Position numbers and translations under genes: made by a program
From: Solibacillus sp. FSL W7-1436
GTDB lineage: Bacteria; Bacillota; Bacilli; Bacillales_A; Planococcaceae
NCBI RefSeq assembly: GCF_038007305.1
Contig: NZ_JBBOWV010000001.1
Span: forward strand, 2,222,501-2,286,500
Reading direction: 5' to 3'
Length of the DNA: 64,000 nucleotides
Notes under the pieces: model-generated
Seen by the model: only the letters and a program-made list of their open reading frames with translations
Told to the model about the DNA's origin: nothing
Database searches by the model: none
In this document: piece by piece, positions 8,998 to 16,888 of the stretch
How positions within the stretch are numbered: the stretch's first letter is position 1
Layout of the letters: each line of letters begins with the position of its first letter

Positions 8998-9399
8998 ATG
9001 TGGAAAGCGATCATGACATTGAGTTTGCTTTTAATTCTTGCAGGCTGCAATGACAGGGAGAAAGTTGTAAGTTATGCGCTGACAGACAATGTACAGAATC
9101 AGCAGGAAATAGAAAAGCTTTTAAAGGAAGATGATGCAATAGAGCAGGCGAATCTTTTAGTGATTGAAGATGAATTATTTGTCGCAATGCAATTGAAGCC
9201 GTTCGAAAAATGGAACCGCCAAAAAATTGAACAAGATTGGAAAAAGAAGTTGGAAGATAAATTTTCCGGTAGTAAAGTGAATGTTTCCGCGGATTTTAAA
9301 ATGTTTTGGGAATCGACTAAGTTGATGGAAGAAAAAGACCAGAAAAAAATGCTGAAAGAATTGCATGCATTAAAAAAGCTTGCTAAGGAGGAAACGTAA
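8998..9399 (+). CDS. Sporulation lipoprotein ahead of spoVA genes
   Basis: 133 aa lipoprotein. The signal peptide ends in the lipobox LAGC (Cys about residue 17). The mature part is charged and alpha/beta, similar in layout to the YhcN/YlaJ lipoproteins of the spore inner membrane (short strands with VIEDELFVAMQL, then a basic helix). It lies 1 base before the TTG of spoVAC, so it belongs to the same transcript. Spore (forespore, SigG-type) expression is inferred from the operon. Confidence 0.65.
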   Translation: MWKAIMTLSLLLILAGCNDREKVVSYALTDNVQNQQEIEKLLKEDDAIEQANLLVIEDELFVAMQLKPFEKWNRQKIEQDWKKKLEDKFSGSKVNVSADFKMFWESTKLMEEKDQKKMLKELHALKKLAKEET

Positions 9400-9400
9400 C

Positions 9401-9856
9401 TTGAAAGAGCAACAATATAATTCGCTGAAAGATCAGATTACACCGAAAACGCCTCTTGCGATAAATTGTTTAAAAGCCTTTGCAGTTGGTGGTTTAATTT
9501 GTTGTGTAGGACAGGCAATCTCCTTTTTTTATATGATGTTTTTTGATTTTACGGAAAAAACTGTAGGTAATCCCACAGTAGCAACGATGGTGTTTCTCGC
9601 AATGCTCCTGACAGGGTTCGGGCAATATCGTAAACTCGGCCAATTTGCGGGAGCTGGAAGTGCAGTTCCGGTAACGGGATTCGGGAATGCTGTTGTGTCT
9701 GCGGCAATTGAAGGGAAAACGGAAGGGCTCGTATTAGGTGTCGGCAGTAACATGTTCAAGCTTGCTGGTTCGGTTATTCTATTTGGGGTCGTCTCGGCCT
9801 TTTTTGTAACCTTGATTAAATTAATACTAGTATCGGTAGGTGTTGCAGCGTGGTAA
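9401..9856 (+). CDS. spoVAC: Stage V sporulation protein AC
   Basis: 151 aa inner-spore-membrane protein with about four membrane helices. Known family role: part of the SpoVA channel for Ca2+-dipicolinic acid uptake in sporulation and release in germination; SpoVAC acts as a mechanosensitive channel. Seen: the PLAINCLKAFAVGGLICCVGQ helix and GFGNAVVSAAIEGKTEGL segment. The start is TTG 9401 behind AAGGAGG. The stop overlaps the SpoVAD start by 7 bases. Confidence 0.93.
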   Translation: MKEQQYNSLKDQITPKTPLAINCLKAFAVGGLICCVGQAISFFYMMFFDFTEKTVGNPTVATMVFLAMLLTGFGQYRKLGQFAGAGSAVPVTGFGNAVVSAAIEGKTEGLVLGVGSNMFKLAGSVILFGVVSAFFVTLIKLILVSVGVAAW

Positions 9857-10845
9857 TTGTGTTTCAGTCAAAGCCATCCATACTTTCTTCAGGTGTTGTA
9901 GTAGGACCTTTGGAAAAACGGAGTGTTTTTCAAACGTATTTTGACAAAATATCAGCCGACGAACGGTTTCAAAAAGTTTCAAATGAAAAAGGGAATGCCA
10001 TGCTTATATCTGAAGCGTGTCAGACCATTTTAAAAAAATCGAACTTAAATAATTTGGATATTGACTATTTATTGGGCGGTGATCTTGTAAATCAGATGAC
10101 GCCTACAAATTTTGCAGCAAGGGAACTTGCGGTTTCGTTTATCGGTCTTTTCTCTGCCTGTGCAACATCGGTATCTTCTATAGTTATTGCTTCGTTATTA
10201 ACAGAACTGGGCGCAAGTAATTATTCCATTGCCGGTGCATCGAGCCAGCATAACTCGGTGGAACGCCAATTTCGCTATCCGGTAGATTATGGAGGTCAAA
10301 AGCCTGCAACTGCTCAGTGGACCGTTACAGCAGCAGGCTTTGTATTGGTCGGTAAGCATCAGCCAAAGCTTCCGTATGTAGAAGCCGCAACAATCGGAAA
10401 GGTAATTGACTACGGGGCAACAGATCCATTTCATATGGGTGGGGCAATGGCGCCTGCAGCATTTGATACGATTCAGGCGCATTTAAAAAAGCGTTCGCAA
10501 ACAGTAAAGGATTACGATGTCATTATGACCGGTGACTTAGGTAAAATCGGATTGAAAATATTAATTGCGATGTTTGCCCAAAGCGGTGTGAAAAAAGAAG
10601 ACTTATCAAGATTCCGTGATGCCGGAGCAGAATTTTACGGAGAAGATACAGCATTTTTGGCAGGTGCGAGCGGTGCGGGTTGTTCTGCAGCAGTCTACAG
10701 TGGCTATATGATGGAGCAATTTAAAAGTGGTCGATACAAGCGCGTATTATTAGTGGCAACAGGAGCACTTTTATCTCCGCTTTCATTTCAACAAGGCGAA
10801 ACAATTCCATGCACAGCACATGCAATTGAAATCGGGATGGGGTGA
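9850..10845 (+). CDS. spoVAD: Stage V sporulation protein AD
   Basis: 331 aa thiolase-fold protein that binds dipicolinic acid on the spore inner membrane. Seen: [17 protein letters not shown] near residue 75-95, the [10 protein letters not shown] segment that corresponds to the thiolase active-site cysteine loop, and the C-terminal [13 protein letters not shown] end. The start is GTG 9850 inside the end of spoVAC; the stop overlaps the GTG of the next gene by 4 bases. Full length for the family. Confidence 0.95.
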   Translation: MVIVFQSKPSILSSGVVVGPLEKRSVFQTYFDKISADERFQKVSNEKGNAMLISEACQTILKKSNLNNLDIDYLLGGDLVNQMTPTNFAARELAVSFIGLFSACATSVSSIVIASLLTELGASNYSIAGASSQHNSVERQFRYPVDYGGQKPATAQWTVTAAGFVLVGKHQPKLPYVEAATIGKVIDYGATDPFHMGGAMAPAAFDTIQAHLKKRSQTVKDYDVIMTGDLGKIGLKILIAMFAQSGVKKEDLSRFRDAGAEFYGEDTAFLAGASGAGCSAAVYSGYMMEQFKSGRYKRVLLVATGALLSPLSFQQGETIPCTAHAIEIGMG

Positions 10846-11216
10846 GTACAATCGGCTTTACATTTTTAGTGGCGTTTATCGTTGGTGGATTAATTTGTTT
10901 AATTGGTCAGTTATTAATGGATGTTGCAAAGTTGACGCCTGGTCATACATTATCCATTTTAGTTGTAGTAGGAGCAATTTTAGATGGACTGAATTTATAT
11001 GAGTCCTTAATAAACTTTGCCGGTGCCGGTGCGACAATCCCGATAACTTCATTTGGGAACTCATTGACACATGGAGCAATGGCTGAAGCTGAAAAGCACG
11101 GCTGGATCGGTCTATTGACAGGTATGTTCGAGGTAACGAGCTCTGGAATTAGTGCGGCAATATTGTTTGGTTTTATCGCGGCATTAATATTTAAGCCAAA
11201 AGGAAAAGTAGACTAG
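10842..11216 (+). CDS. spoVAE: Stage V sporulation protein AE (AEb type)
   Basis: 124 aa membrane protein with three to four helices and the family segment [20 protein letters not shown], which parallels SpoVAC. It is the short AEb form that occurs in spoVA operons of the AC-AD-AEb type. The start is GTG overlapping the spoVAD stop. Neither AA, AB nor AF is adjacent, so this is a reduced spoVA operon and a second, complete one may exist elsewhere. Confidence 0.88.
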   Translation: MSTIGFTFLVAFIVGGLICLIGQLLMDVAKLTPGHTLSILVVVGAILDGLNLYESLINFAGAGATIPITSFGNSLTHGAMAEAEKHGWIGLLTGMFEVTSSGISAAILFGFIAALIFKPKGKVD

Positions 11217-11279
11217 ACGAATACCCTCCTTTTTTTTGTGTGTTTGCATACACTACAAAATAGAAAGGGGGGTATAAGT

Positions 11280-11432
11280 ATGTCTGGATATGGTTGGCAG
11301 CAACAAGGTTGGCAACATGGTGGTTGTGATTATGGTTGTTCCCCAGGCTATGGCGGTAATAACAGTATGACATTCGTATTGATCGTCGTACTCTTTATTC
11401 TACTTATTATCGTTGGTAGCGCATTTATTTAA
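11280..11432 (+). CDS. YjcZ family small sporulation membrane protein
   Basis: 50 aa. A Gly/Trp/Gln/His-rich head (MSGYGWQQQGWQHGG) is followed by a single C-terminal helix FVLIVVLFILLIIVG, the hallmark of the YjcZ/sporulation tail-anchored peptides. It has a strong AAAGGGGGG ribosome site. Its function in the spore is unknown. It sits between spoVAEb and spoVIF, which supports sporulation expression. Confidence 0.8.
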   Translation: MSGYGWQQQGWQHGGCDYGCSPGYGGNNSMTFVLIVVLFILLIIVGSAFI

Positions 11433-11450
11433 GGGAGGTAAGTAAACAGT

Positions 11451-11699
11451 ATGGACCGTTCGTTTTTTAAAAAAGTGGAGCGCAAAACCGGCGTTGATTT
11501 CGATGAAATTATGACGCTTGCAAATGCATTGACGTATGCAGATTTCTCGGATGAAAAACAAGTTCGGAAAATCGTGAAAAAGGTAAGCCGTCTTGCGAAC
11601 AAACCGATTACGAGTGAGCTTGAAGATAAAATTGTCCAATCAATTATTCAGGACGGCAAGTCATTGGATTTTTCGAAAATCGAGAAAATGATGAGGTAA
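11451..11699 (+). CDS. spoVIF: Stage VI sporulation protein F
   Basis: 82 aa, basic-acidic helical protein matching SpoVIF (YjcC), which stabilises GerR-dependent coat gene expression in B. subtilis. Seen: FFKKVERKTGVDFDEIM at the start and KPITSELEDKIVQ near the end. GGGAGG ribosome site. It lies 19 bases after the YjcZ-type gene, as in the B. subtilis yjc region. Confidence 0.85.
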   Translation: MDRSFFKKVERKTGVDFDEIMTLANALTYADFSDEKQVRKIVKKVSRLANKPITSELEDKIVQSIIQDGKSLDFSKIEKMMR

Positions 11700-11730
11700 T
11701 TCGGAACTTTAAAAGTGGCGTAACAATACG

Positions 11731-11769
11731 AAAAACATCCATTTTCTCCTGCGGAAAATGGATGTTTTT
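11731..11769. terminator. Bidirectional terminator between spoVIF and yjcF
   Basis: A 16-bp arm AAAAACATCCATTTTC (11731-11746) pairs with 11754-11769, between convergent genes. Confidence 0.9.
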
Positions 11770-11793
11770 TCTTCTTTTATGAGGTTAAAAAAA

Positions 11794-12222
11794 TTAAATT
11801 TTCTTTTCCATAGCCCGGTGTGGAATGCCGGCATCCATAAATTCCGGAGAAGTGACAGTATAGTCCAGTTTCTCATAGAAAGGAATTGCGTAGCTTTGGG
11901 CATTCAACTTAAGTTTTTCGAACGCTTCATTTTTTGCATATTGTTCAACAGCTTCCATAATTAATGCGCCAAGTCGTTTACCGCGGTAGTTGTTCAATAC
12001 GCAAACACGTTCGACTTTTCCGATTTTCGGTTCGACTTCCCGAAGCCGTGCCGTAGCGATTGAGTTTTCCCCTTCATTTACTAAAAAATGAACGGCTGTC
12101 TCATCGTACTCATCTAATTCCAGACTTAGTGGAACCCCTTGCTCTTTGACGAACACTTCTTTGCGCAGTGCAAATGCACGTTCGCGATCTTCGCCGGTTT
12201 CAACTAATTTTACATCAAACAC
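11794..12222 (-). CDS. yjcF: GNAT acetyltransferase (YjcF type)
   Basis: 142 aa single-domain GNAT enzyme. The start (REVFVKEQGVPLSLELDEYD) and the acetyl-CoA loop (NYRGKRLGALIMEAVEQYA, Q/RxxGxG/A pattern) match the YjcF/ElaA-like group. The C-terminal YEKLDYTVT strand is typical. The substrate is not known. It lies 3 bases downstream of yjcG, in the conserved yjcH-yjcG-yjcF order. Confidence 0.85.
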   Translation of the reverse strand: MFDVKLVETGEDRERAFALRKEVFVKEQGVPLSLELDEYDETAVHFLVNEGENSIATARLREVEPKIGKVERVCVLNNYRGKRLGALIMEAVEQYAKNEAFEKLKLNAQSYAIPFYEKLDYTVTSPEFMDAGIPHRAMEKKI

Positions 12223-12225
12223 GTA

Positions 12226-12747
12226 TTACTCAGCTCCAGTCAATTTGTATGTTTCGTAAGTTGTCCATGAGCCGTCTTCCAATTGGTAAAGCAAGTGGAA
12301 ACGATCGATTGAATCTTTTTCATCTACTCCAACCATACGCAACTGACCGTAAATATCATCATGCTCGGAAGCGCTCATTTTTTGCGCAATTGTAATATGC
12401 GGCGCAAACACATGCTTTTGCGCACCGAAATTGATTTTTTCCTGAATTGACTTATGAATATTTTCCAATTGAGGTGTCGGCTCGATTCGGAAATAAATGG
12501 CGTTCGTCGTCGGATAAAATGAACTGATTCGAGAGGCGTGAATTTGTAAAGGTGCAAACCTTGATGCCACTTCCTGCAAGTGCTTGGAGATTTCTCCGAT
12601 TTCAGCTTCATCCGCATCAAACGCATCTTTTAGTGTTACGTGAGGTGTGATTAATGCATAGTGCGGGTCGTAGCGTTTGCGATAAGTGTTCGCTAAATCT
12701 TGTAATTTTTTAGATGGAAAAGCAACAATACCATATTTCAAATTCAT
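12226..12747 (-). CDS. yjcG: 2H phosphoesterase, RNA ligase-like (YjcG)
   Basis: 173 aa of the 2H (two-histidine) phosphoesterase/2'-5' RNA ligase superfamily. Both catalytic HxT/S motifs are present: PHVTLKDAF and PHITIAQKM. The family works on cyclic phosphate ends of RNA or nucleotides; the actual substrate of YjcG is unknown. Cytosolic. First gene of the yjcG-yjcF pair. Confidence 0.88.
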   Translation of the reverse strand: MNLKYGIVAFPSKKLQDLANTYRKRYDPHYALITPHVTLKDAFDADEAEIGEISKHLQEVASRFAPLQIHASRISSFYPTTNAIYFRIEPTPQLENIHKSIQEKINFGAQKHVFAPHITIAQKMSASEHDDIYGQLRMVGVDEKDSIDRFHLLYQLEDGSWTTYETYKLTGAE

Positions 12748-12933
12748 TACCCCCTAAAAATTTTATAAATAATTTCATATAGCACTGTCCTATATGAGTG
12801 TGAGACGTCCTGTAAATGGCATAGATTTAAACAACTATTAATGATAATAAAAATCTAGATACAGCCACATCAAGGCGTAATTGTTTTAATTATAACAGAA
12901 AAATTTGTGAATAAACATTTCCAACTCACTGTA

Positions 12934-13653
12934 TTATCCGAAAATTTCAATTAATGCACGTTTTAAATCAGGTTTCCAATAAGTCCATGTATGATTTCCA
13001 TTGAATTCTTCATAGAATGTATCAATACCATGCTGAACAAACAATTGATGCAGTTCACGGTTCGGTGTTAAGAGATCTTTGACGCTACCATCCTTTAATG
13101 CCACTTGATCTTCCTGGAGGCCGATAATATGATACAACGAAAGAATATTGACATTTTTCGCATCTTTAACAGCCTCTAATACAAGCTCATCTACATAAGG
13201 TGATTGTAAAACTGCTTTACCGAAAATATTTGGGTAGTGGATGGCAGTCATTAATGAAATGGTTGCAGCCATAGAATCACCTATTAATGCGCGCCCACCG
13301 CCAACTTGTGTAGTTGAATATTCATCATCTAAATATGGCACGAGCTCGTGTGCCAAAAACCGCATATACGCTTCAAACTGATCTCCTGCCGGTATATATT
13401 TTCTCTTTCGATCTTCATAGTTTTTGTACGGTACGCCAACAATGATGGTATTTTCAATTAAATAGCCATCAATCAGTTCATCAGCAAGACGCGGGATGCC
13501 CCCTAGCTGAAAGTAATCTTTACCATCGGATGCAATTAAAATGTTATATTCGTATAGTGGAGAATAATTTGCTGGAATATAAATTAACAGTTCTAACTCT
13601 TCATTTAATGCATTGCTAAAAAAAGTAACATCTTTTACTGTGCCTCTCTCCAA
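12934..13653 (-). CDS. yjcH: Putative esterase, alpha/beta hydrolase (YjcH)
   Basis: About 239 aa of the esterase-D/enterochelin-esterase-like group. Seen: the oxyanion strand ILIASDGKDYF, the nucleophile in ALIGDSMAATIS (G-x-S-x-A), and the catalytic His in NGNHTWTYW. There is no signal peptide, so it is probably cytosolic. The open frame begins at GTG 13662, which abuts the AGGGG ribosome site; TTG 13653, 8 bases away, fits better. Substrate unknown. A 186-bp gap separates it from yjcG. Confidence 0.82.
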   Translation of the reverse strand: MERGTVKDVTFFSNALNEELELLIYIPANYSPLYEYNILIASDGKDYFQLGGIPRLADELIDGYLIENTIIVGVPYKNYEDRKRKYIPAGDQFEAYMRFLAHELVPYLDDEYSTTQVGGGRALIGDSMAATISLMTAIHYPNIFGKAVLQSPYVDELVLEAVKDAKNVNILSLYHIIGLQEDQVALKDGSVKDLLTPNRELHQLFVQHGIDTFYEEFNGNHTWTYWKPDLKRALIEIFG

Positions 13654-13830
13654 TGTTGTCACCCCTGTATTTTGATGTACCTAAAATTGTATCATATAGT
13701 AAAATAAAGGTGTAATATATAAAGAAAGCTATAAAACTTGCCTCTGTCCCTAAACTTTTGAGGCAGATAAATTGCTGCCCGTTCATACGGGGAGATGAGT
13801 GCTTAAAATAAACAGAAGTGAGGATTTCTT

Positions 13831-14412
13831 ATGCATAATAAAAATATTCGTGTACACTCAGACGAAGTAACAAAAGCTACGTATGACGCGTTGGAACGTC
13901 GTCATGTAACAATTGAAGATATTGCTGAAATCGTGTTTACGATGCAATCACCATATAATGAAGGTTTAACAATCGATCACTGTATTCAATCCGTTGTTCG
14001 TGTATTAAATAAACGTGAAGTCCAACATGCTGTACTAGTCGGAATCGAGCTTGACGAACTGGCGGAAAAAAGATTGCTGTCGGCACCGCTTCAAGCAATT
14101 ATCGAGGCAGATGAAGGGCTGTTTGGTGTTGATGAAACGCTGGCATTAGGCTCAGTATTTACGTATGGTAGTATTGCCGTAACAACTTTCGGGCATTTGG
14201 ATAAGCAAAAAATCGGTATTATTGAAAAGCTTGATACAAAAGCAGGCGAATCGGTAAATACATTTTTAGACGACCTAGTCGGAAGCATCGCGGCTTGTGC
14301 AGCTTCACGATTGGCACACCGTATGCGCGATTTAGAAGAAGAAGGCGGTACATTCGCAGATATTCCACCAGTAGAATTAGGACCGAATCCTAAGTCGAAC
14401 ACGGACATTTAG
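13831..14412 (+). CDS. Phosphatidylglycerophosphatase A family protein (YutG type)
   Basis: 193 aa protein of the PgpA-like family found in Firmicutes. The N-terminal helical segment (RRHVTIEDIAEIVFTMQSPY) and the central ALGSVFTYGSIAVTTFG and ISSIAACAASRL-like helices match. PgpA hydrolyses phosphatidylglycerol phosphate, but the Firmicutes members lack several membrane helices and their activity is not settled. 19 bases before the nuclease gene. Confidence 0.72.
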   Translation: MHNKNIRVHSDEVTKATYDALERRHVTIEDIAEIVFTMQSPYNEGLTIDHCIQSVVRVLNKREVQHAVLVGIELDELAEKRLLSAPLQAIIEADEGLFGVDETLALGSVFTYGSIAVTTFGHLDKQKIGIIEKLDTKAGESVNTFLDDLVGSIAACAASRLAHRMRDLEEEGGTFADIPPVELGPNPKSNTDI

Positions 14413-14431
14413 AAAGGGTTTAAATATAACA

Positions 14432-15067
14432 ATGAATTTAAAAGATGTAAAAACGTTAATTACGAGTGGTACTATTATTATTGCAGTTGGTTTATACCTT
14501 GTATTCAGTGAACCTAAAAAAGATACAGAGCAAACAACATCTCCTGCAATTACGGAACAGAATACAGAATACACAATTACACCTGAAGCTGCGATGGACA
14601 AAACAGGCAATCAGTTAATCGACGTGAAATATTTGAATGCAAATGACGGTGATACATTCAATGTCGAAATGGATGGTAAAAAAGAGCGTGTACGTCTTCT
14701 TATGATTGATACACCGGAAATGAATTATAATAAAGGCGAACCAATGCCATATGCAGAAGATGCAAAGGAACGTACAATGGAACTGCTGGAAAAGGCGGAA
14801 TCTGTTCAGCTTTTATTCGATAAAGGCCCTGAAACAGATAATTATGACCGATTATTAGCGTATGTTTTTGTAGACGGTGTTAGTTTGCATGAAATTTTAT
14901 TAAGTGAAGGTCTGGCAGCAGTACGTTATGTCAATAAACCGAATGACACACTGGAAGAAGAGCTTTTGGAGATTCAGCAGCAAGCTGAAAAAGAAGAGCT
15001 GAACATCTGGGCTCATGACAACTATTTACAGCGTGACGGGTTCCATCCGGAAGAAGTAAGCAAGTAA
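14432..15067 (+). CDS. Exported thermonuclease (SNase domain)
   Basis: 211 aa. An N-terminal hydrophobic anchor (about residues 9-25) is followed by a linker and an SNase domain (about 65-205). Catalytic-site elements are visible: ANDGDTFNVEMDG, RVRLLMIDTPE (Arg, Asp and Glu of the nuclease centre) and NYDRLLAYVFVDG (second Arg). It is likely a Ca2+-dependent secreted or membrane-bound DNA/RNA nuclease. Similar to YncB/Nuc proteins. It is cotranscribed with the PgpA-like gene by spacing. Confidence 0.88.
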   Translation: MNLKDVKTLITSGTIIIAVGLYLVFSEPKKDTEQTTSPAITEQNTEYTITPEAAMDKTGNQLIDVKYLNANDGDTFNVEMDGKKERVRLLMIDTPEMNYNKGEPMPYAEDAKERTMELLEKAESVQLLFDKGPETDNYDRLLAYVFVDGVSLHEILLSEGLAAVRYVNKPNDTLEEELLEIQQQAEKEELNIWAHDNYLQRDGFHPEEVSK

Positions 15068-15094
15068 TTACGGTTTTCCAATAATTTATAAAGA

Positions 15095-15134
15095 AAAAAG
15101 CGGATTTGAAAGTAATTTTTCAGATTCGCTTTTT
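15095..15134 (+). terminator. Terminator after the nuclease gene
   Basis: AAAAAGCGGATTTGAA pairs with TTCAGATTCGCTTTTT (one mismatch and one wobble-type gap), then a T run. Confidence 0.8.
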
Positions 15135-15301
15135 TTTGCGTTTTGCTTCATAAAGGAAGATTTTGTTTCCCGTTTAGCTCATGTTGATGAAGCCGGTTGT
15201 ACATGCAACTATCGGATTGGTATGATGATATAGCAATAATCTTTAGGCTTTAAATTACTTATATCTTTCGGAAGTATATTTATTTTAAGGGGGAAAGAAT
15301 A

Positions 15302-15748
15302 GTGACAAAAATATTAATGTTGCACGGTGTGAATCACAACATGTTCGGAAAACGTGATCCCGAACATTATGGAACGATCACTTTAGAGGAAATTAACCAA
15401 ACGATCCAGGAACTGGCGAACGAACTGGATGTGGAAGTAGAAACTTTCCAGACAAACCACGAAGGTGAATTTGTGGAGAAAATTCATGAAGCGTTCCTTT
15501 CCGGCGTTGACGCAATTGTCCTGAATGCCGGTGCCTGGACCCACTACAGTTATGCTATTCGGGATGCATTGGATATTTTTACAGGTCCAACCGTTGAAAT
15601 ACATATGTCCAATATCCATGCACGAGAGAGTTTCCGTGAAAAATCTGTGTTTGCGGATATTGTGACTGGTCAAATTTCGGGTTTTGGCAAAGAAAGCTAT
15701 TTGCTGGGAATTCGTGCAGCAGTGCAAGCAATAAAAAGTAATCAATAA
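15302..15748 (+). CDS. aroQ: Type II 3-dehydroquinate dehydratase, divergent
   Basis: 148 aa. Type II DHQases interconvert 3-dehydroquinate and 3-dehydroshikimate in the shikimate pathway. The fold and order of motifs fit (start loop, RDPEHYG with the catalytic Tyr, SNIHARESFREKS). Several near-invariant positions differ: GVNHNMFG instead of the usual GPNLNLLG, and NAGAWTHYS instead of NPGAYTHTS. The gene stands alone with its own GTG start (AAGGGGGAAAG ribosome site) and terminator. It may be a catabolic or specialised paralog. Confidence 0.8.
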   Translation: MTKILMLHGVNHNMFGKRDPEHYGTITLEEINQTIQELANELDVEVETFQTNHEGEFVEKIHEAFLSGVDAIVLNAGAWTHYSYAIRDALDIFTGPTVEIHMSNIHARESFREKSVFADIVTGQISGFGKESYLLGIRAAVQAIKSNQ

Positions 15749-15791
15749 TCAAAAGAATAAAATGAATATTAATGCTTCGGAAAAATTACTA

Positions 15792-15825
15792 AGCGATTTC
15801 TCTTAATGGAATCGCTCGTATTTTT
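15792..15825 (+). terminator. Terminator after aroQ
   Basis: AGCGATT pairs with AATCGCT around an 11-base loop, followed by CGTATTTTT. Confidence 0.65.
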
Positions 15826-16034
15826 CCAACGACCGTATAATCTAGTTGCAGAAACTCCTTTTAGAAGCATTTTAACGGAGCATTTTTATTGGGGAAAATA
15901 TCTATGTAATATTTTGTGGAACTGCAATTACGACAAATTCATGAAGTTTGCCGTCAAAAGAAGCAAATATACTTCAAATGAGAATAGTATCAATTGAGAA
16001 ACTAGTAATTTTATGGCATGCTATATAGTGGTAT

Positions 16035-16049
16035 TGAGAAATATTCTCT
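16035..16049 (+). promoter_or_regulatory. Candidate Fur box of the heme uptake operon
   Basis: TGAGAAATATTCTCT forms a 7-1-7 inverted repeat (GAGAA/TTCTC arms) resembling the Fur consensus TGATAATnATTATCA. It lies 42 bases before the first NEAT gene, where an iron-dependent repressor would act. Iron control of isd operons is known in S. aureus, Listeria and B. anthracis. Confidence 0.5.
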
Positions 16050-16090
16050 ATTAGAAAATTGAAATATTATATAAAAGGAGGAGAAATAGT

Positions 16091-16867
16091 GTGAGAAAAG
16101 GTTTCTTCATATTCTTTGCTGCTCTTTTTTTGGTAGCGTTTACTTTACCGGGTAATTCATCTGCAGCGATTGCTGATGGTACATATGATGTTAGTTATCA
16201 AGTAAATAAACCCGGGAGCAATTCGGCATCAATGGCAAACGACTATTTTTTAAAGCCGGCCAAACTAATTGTTAACAACGGAAAAATGACAATGCAGCTT
16301 ACGATTAAAAACAGTAGCTGGGTTACACAGTTTAATCCTCCAGGCGGAGCGAAAGTAATCAGCTCAAATGAGTCTGCAGACCAGCGTACAGTACAATTTC
16401 CTGTTTCCAATGCTAATCTGGTGACGATACCGATGAAAATCGACATTGATGATATCGATTACCATCACAGCTATAGTGTTGATTTTGTATTTAATAGCGG
16501 GGGGTTACCTGAAGCTAAAGTCGAGGAACCTAAAGAAACAGTAAAGCAGGAACCGGCAAAAACAGCTCCGGCACCTAAGGAAACACCTACAAAGTCGTCA
16601 GGAAGTAATACTTCTTCAAATACACCAGCACCATCAGCTGAAAAACAGAATACAGATTCATCCGAGCAACAAGTAACACCAGAAACAACAAAGGCAGATG
16701 ATTCAACAAAGTCAGATGAAGAAATTGCGTCTGAAACGAAGCAGGCTGAAGATTCTGAGGTAGTAGAAAATCCGGAGACGAGCGATGAATTACCGTTAAT
16801 GGCGATGATTTTATTTTTCATAGCAGCTGTTGTATTCATTCGCACTAAGAAAACAAAAACTATATAG
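16091..16867 (+). CDS. isdC: Sortase-B-anchored NEAT heme-binding protein (IsdC-like)
   Basis: 258 aa cell-wall heme carrier. Signal peptide (1-26), one NEAT domain (about 27-140) with the heme motif Y124-HHS-Y128 intact, a Pro/Thr/Ser/Glu-rich wall-spanning linker (about 143-225), the sorting signal NPETS (227-231), a hydrophobic helix and a basic tail. NPxT(N/S) is the sortase B type signal, and a class B sortase is encoded five genes downstream. IsdC-type proteins relay heme through the wall to IsdE. The start is GTG behind AAAGGAGGAG. First gene of the operon. Confidence 0.9.
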   Translation: MRKGFFIFFAALFLVAFTLPGNSSAAIADGTYDVSYQVNKPGSNSASMANDYFLKPAKLIVNNGKMTMQLTIKNSSWVTQFNPPGGAKVISSNESADQRTVQFPVSNANLVTIPMKIDIDDIDYHHSYSVDFVFNSGGLPEAKVEEPKETVKQEPAKTAPAPKETPTKSSGSNTSSNTPAPSAEKQNTDSSEQQVTPETTKADDSTKSDEEIASETKQAEDSEVVENPETSDELPLMAMILFFIAAVVFIRTKKTKTI

Positions 16868-16888
16868 ACAGATAGGGGAAATAAAGAA

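Noticed and set aside
15806-15997. 63-aa plus-strand frame after aroQ
   Set aside because: It starts inside the aroQ terminator stem, has no ribosome site, and its composition is unlike neighbouring genes.
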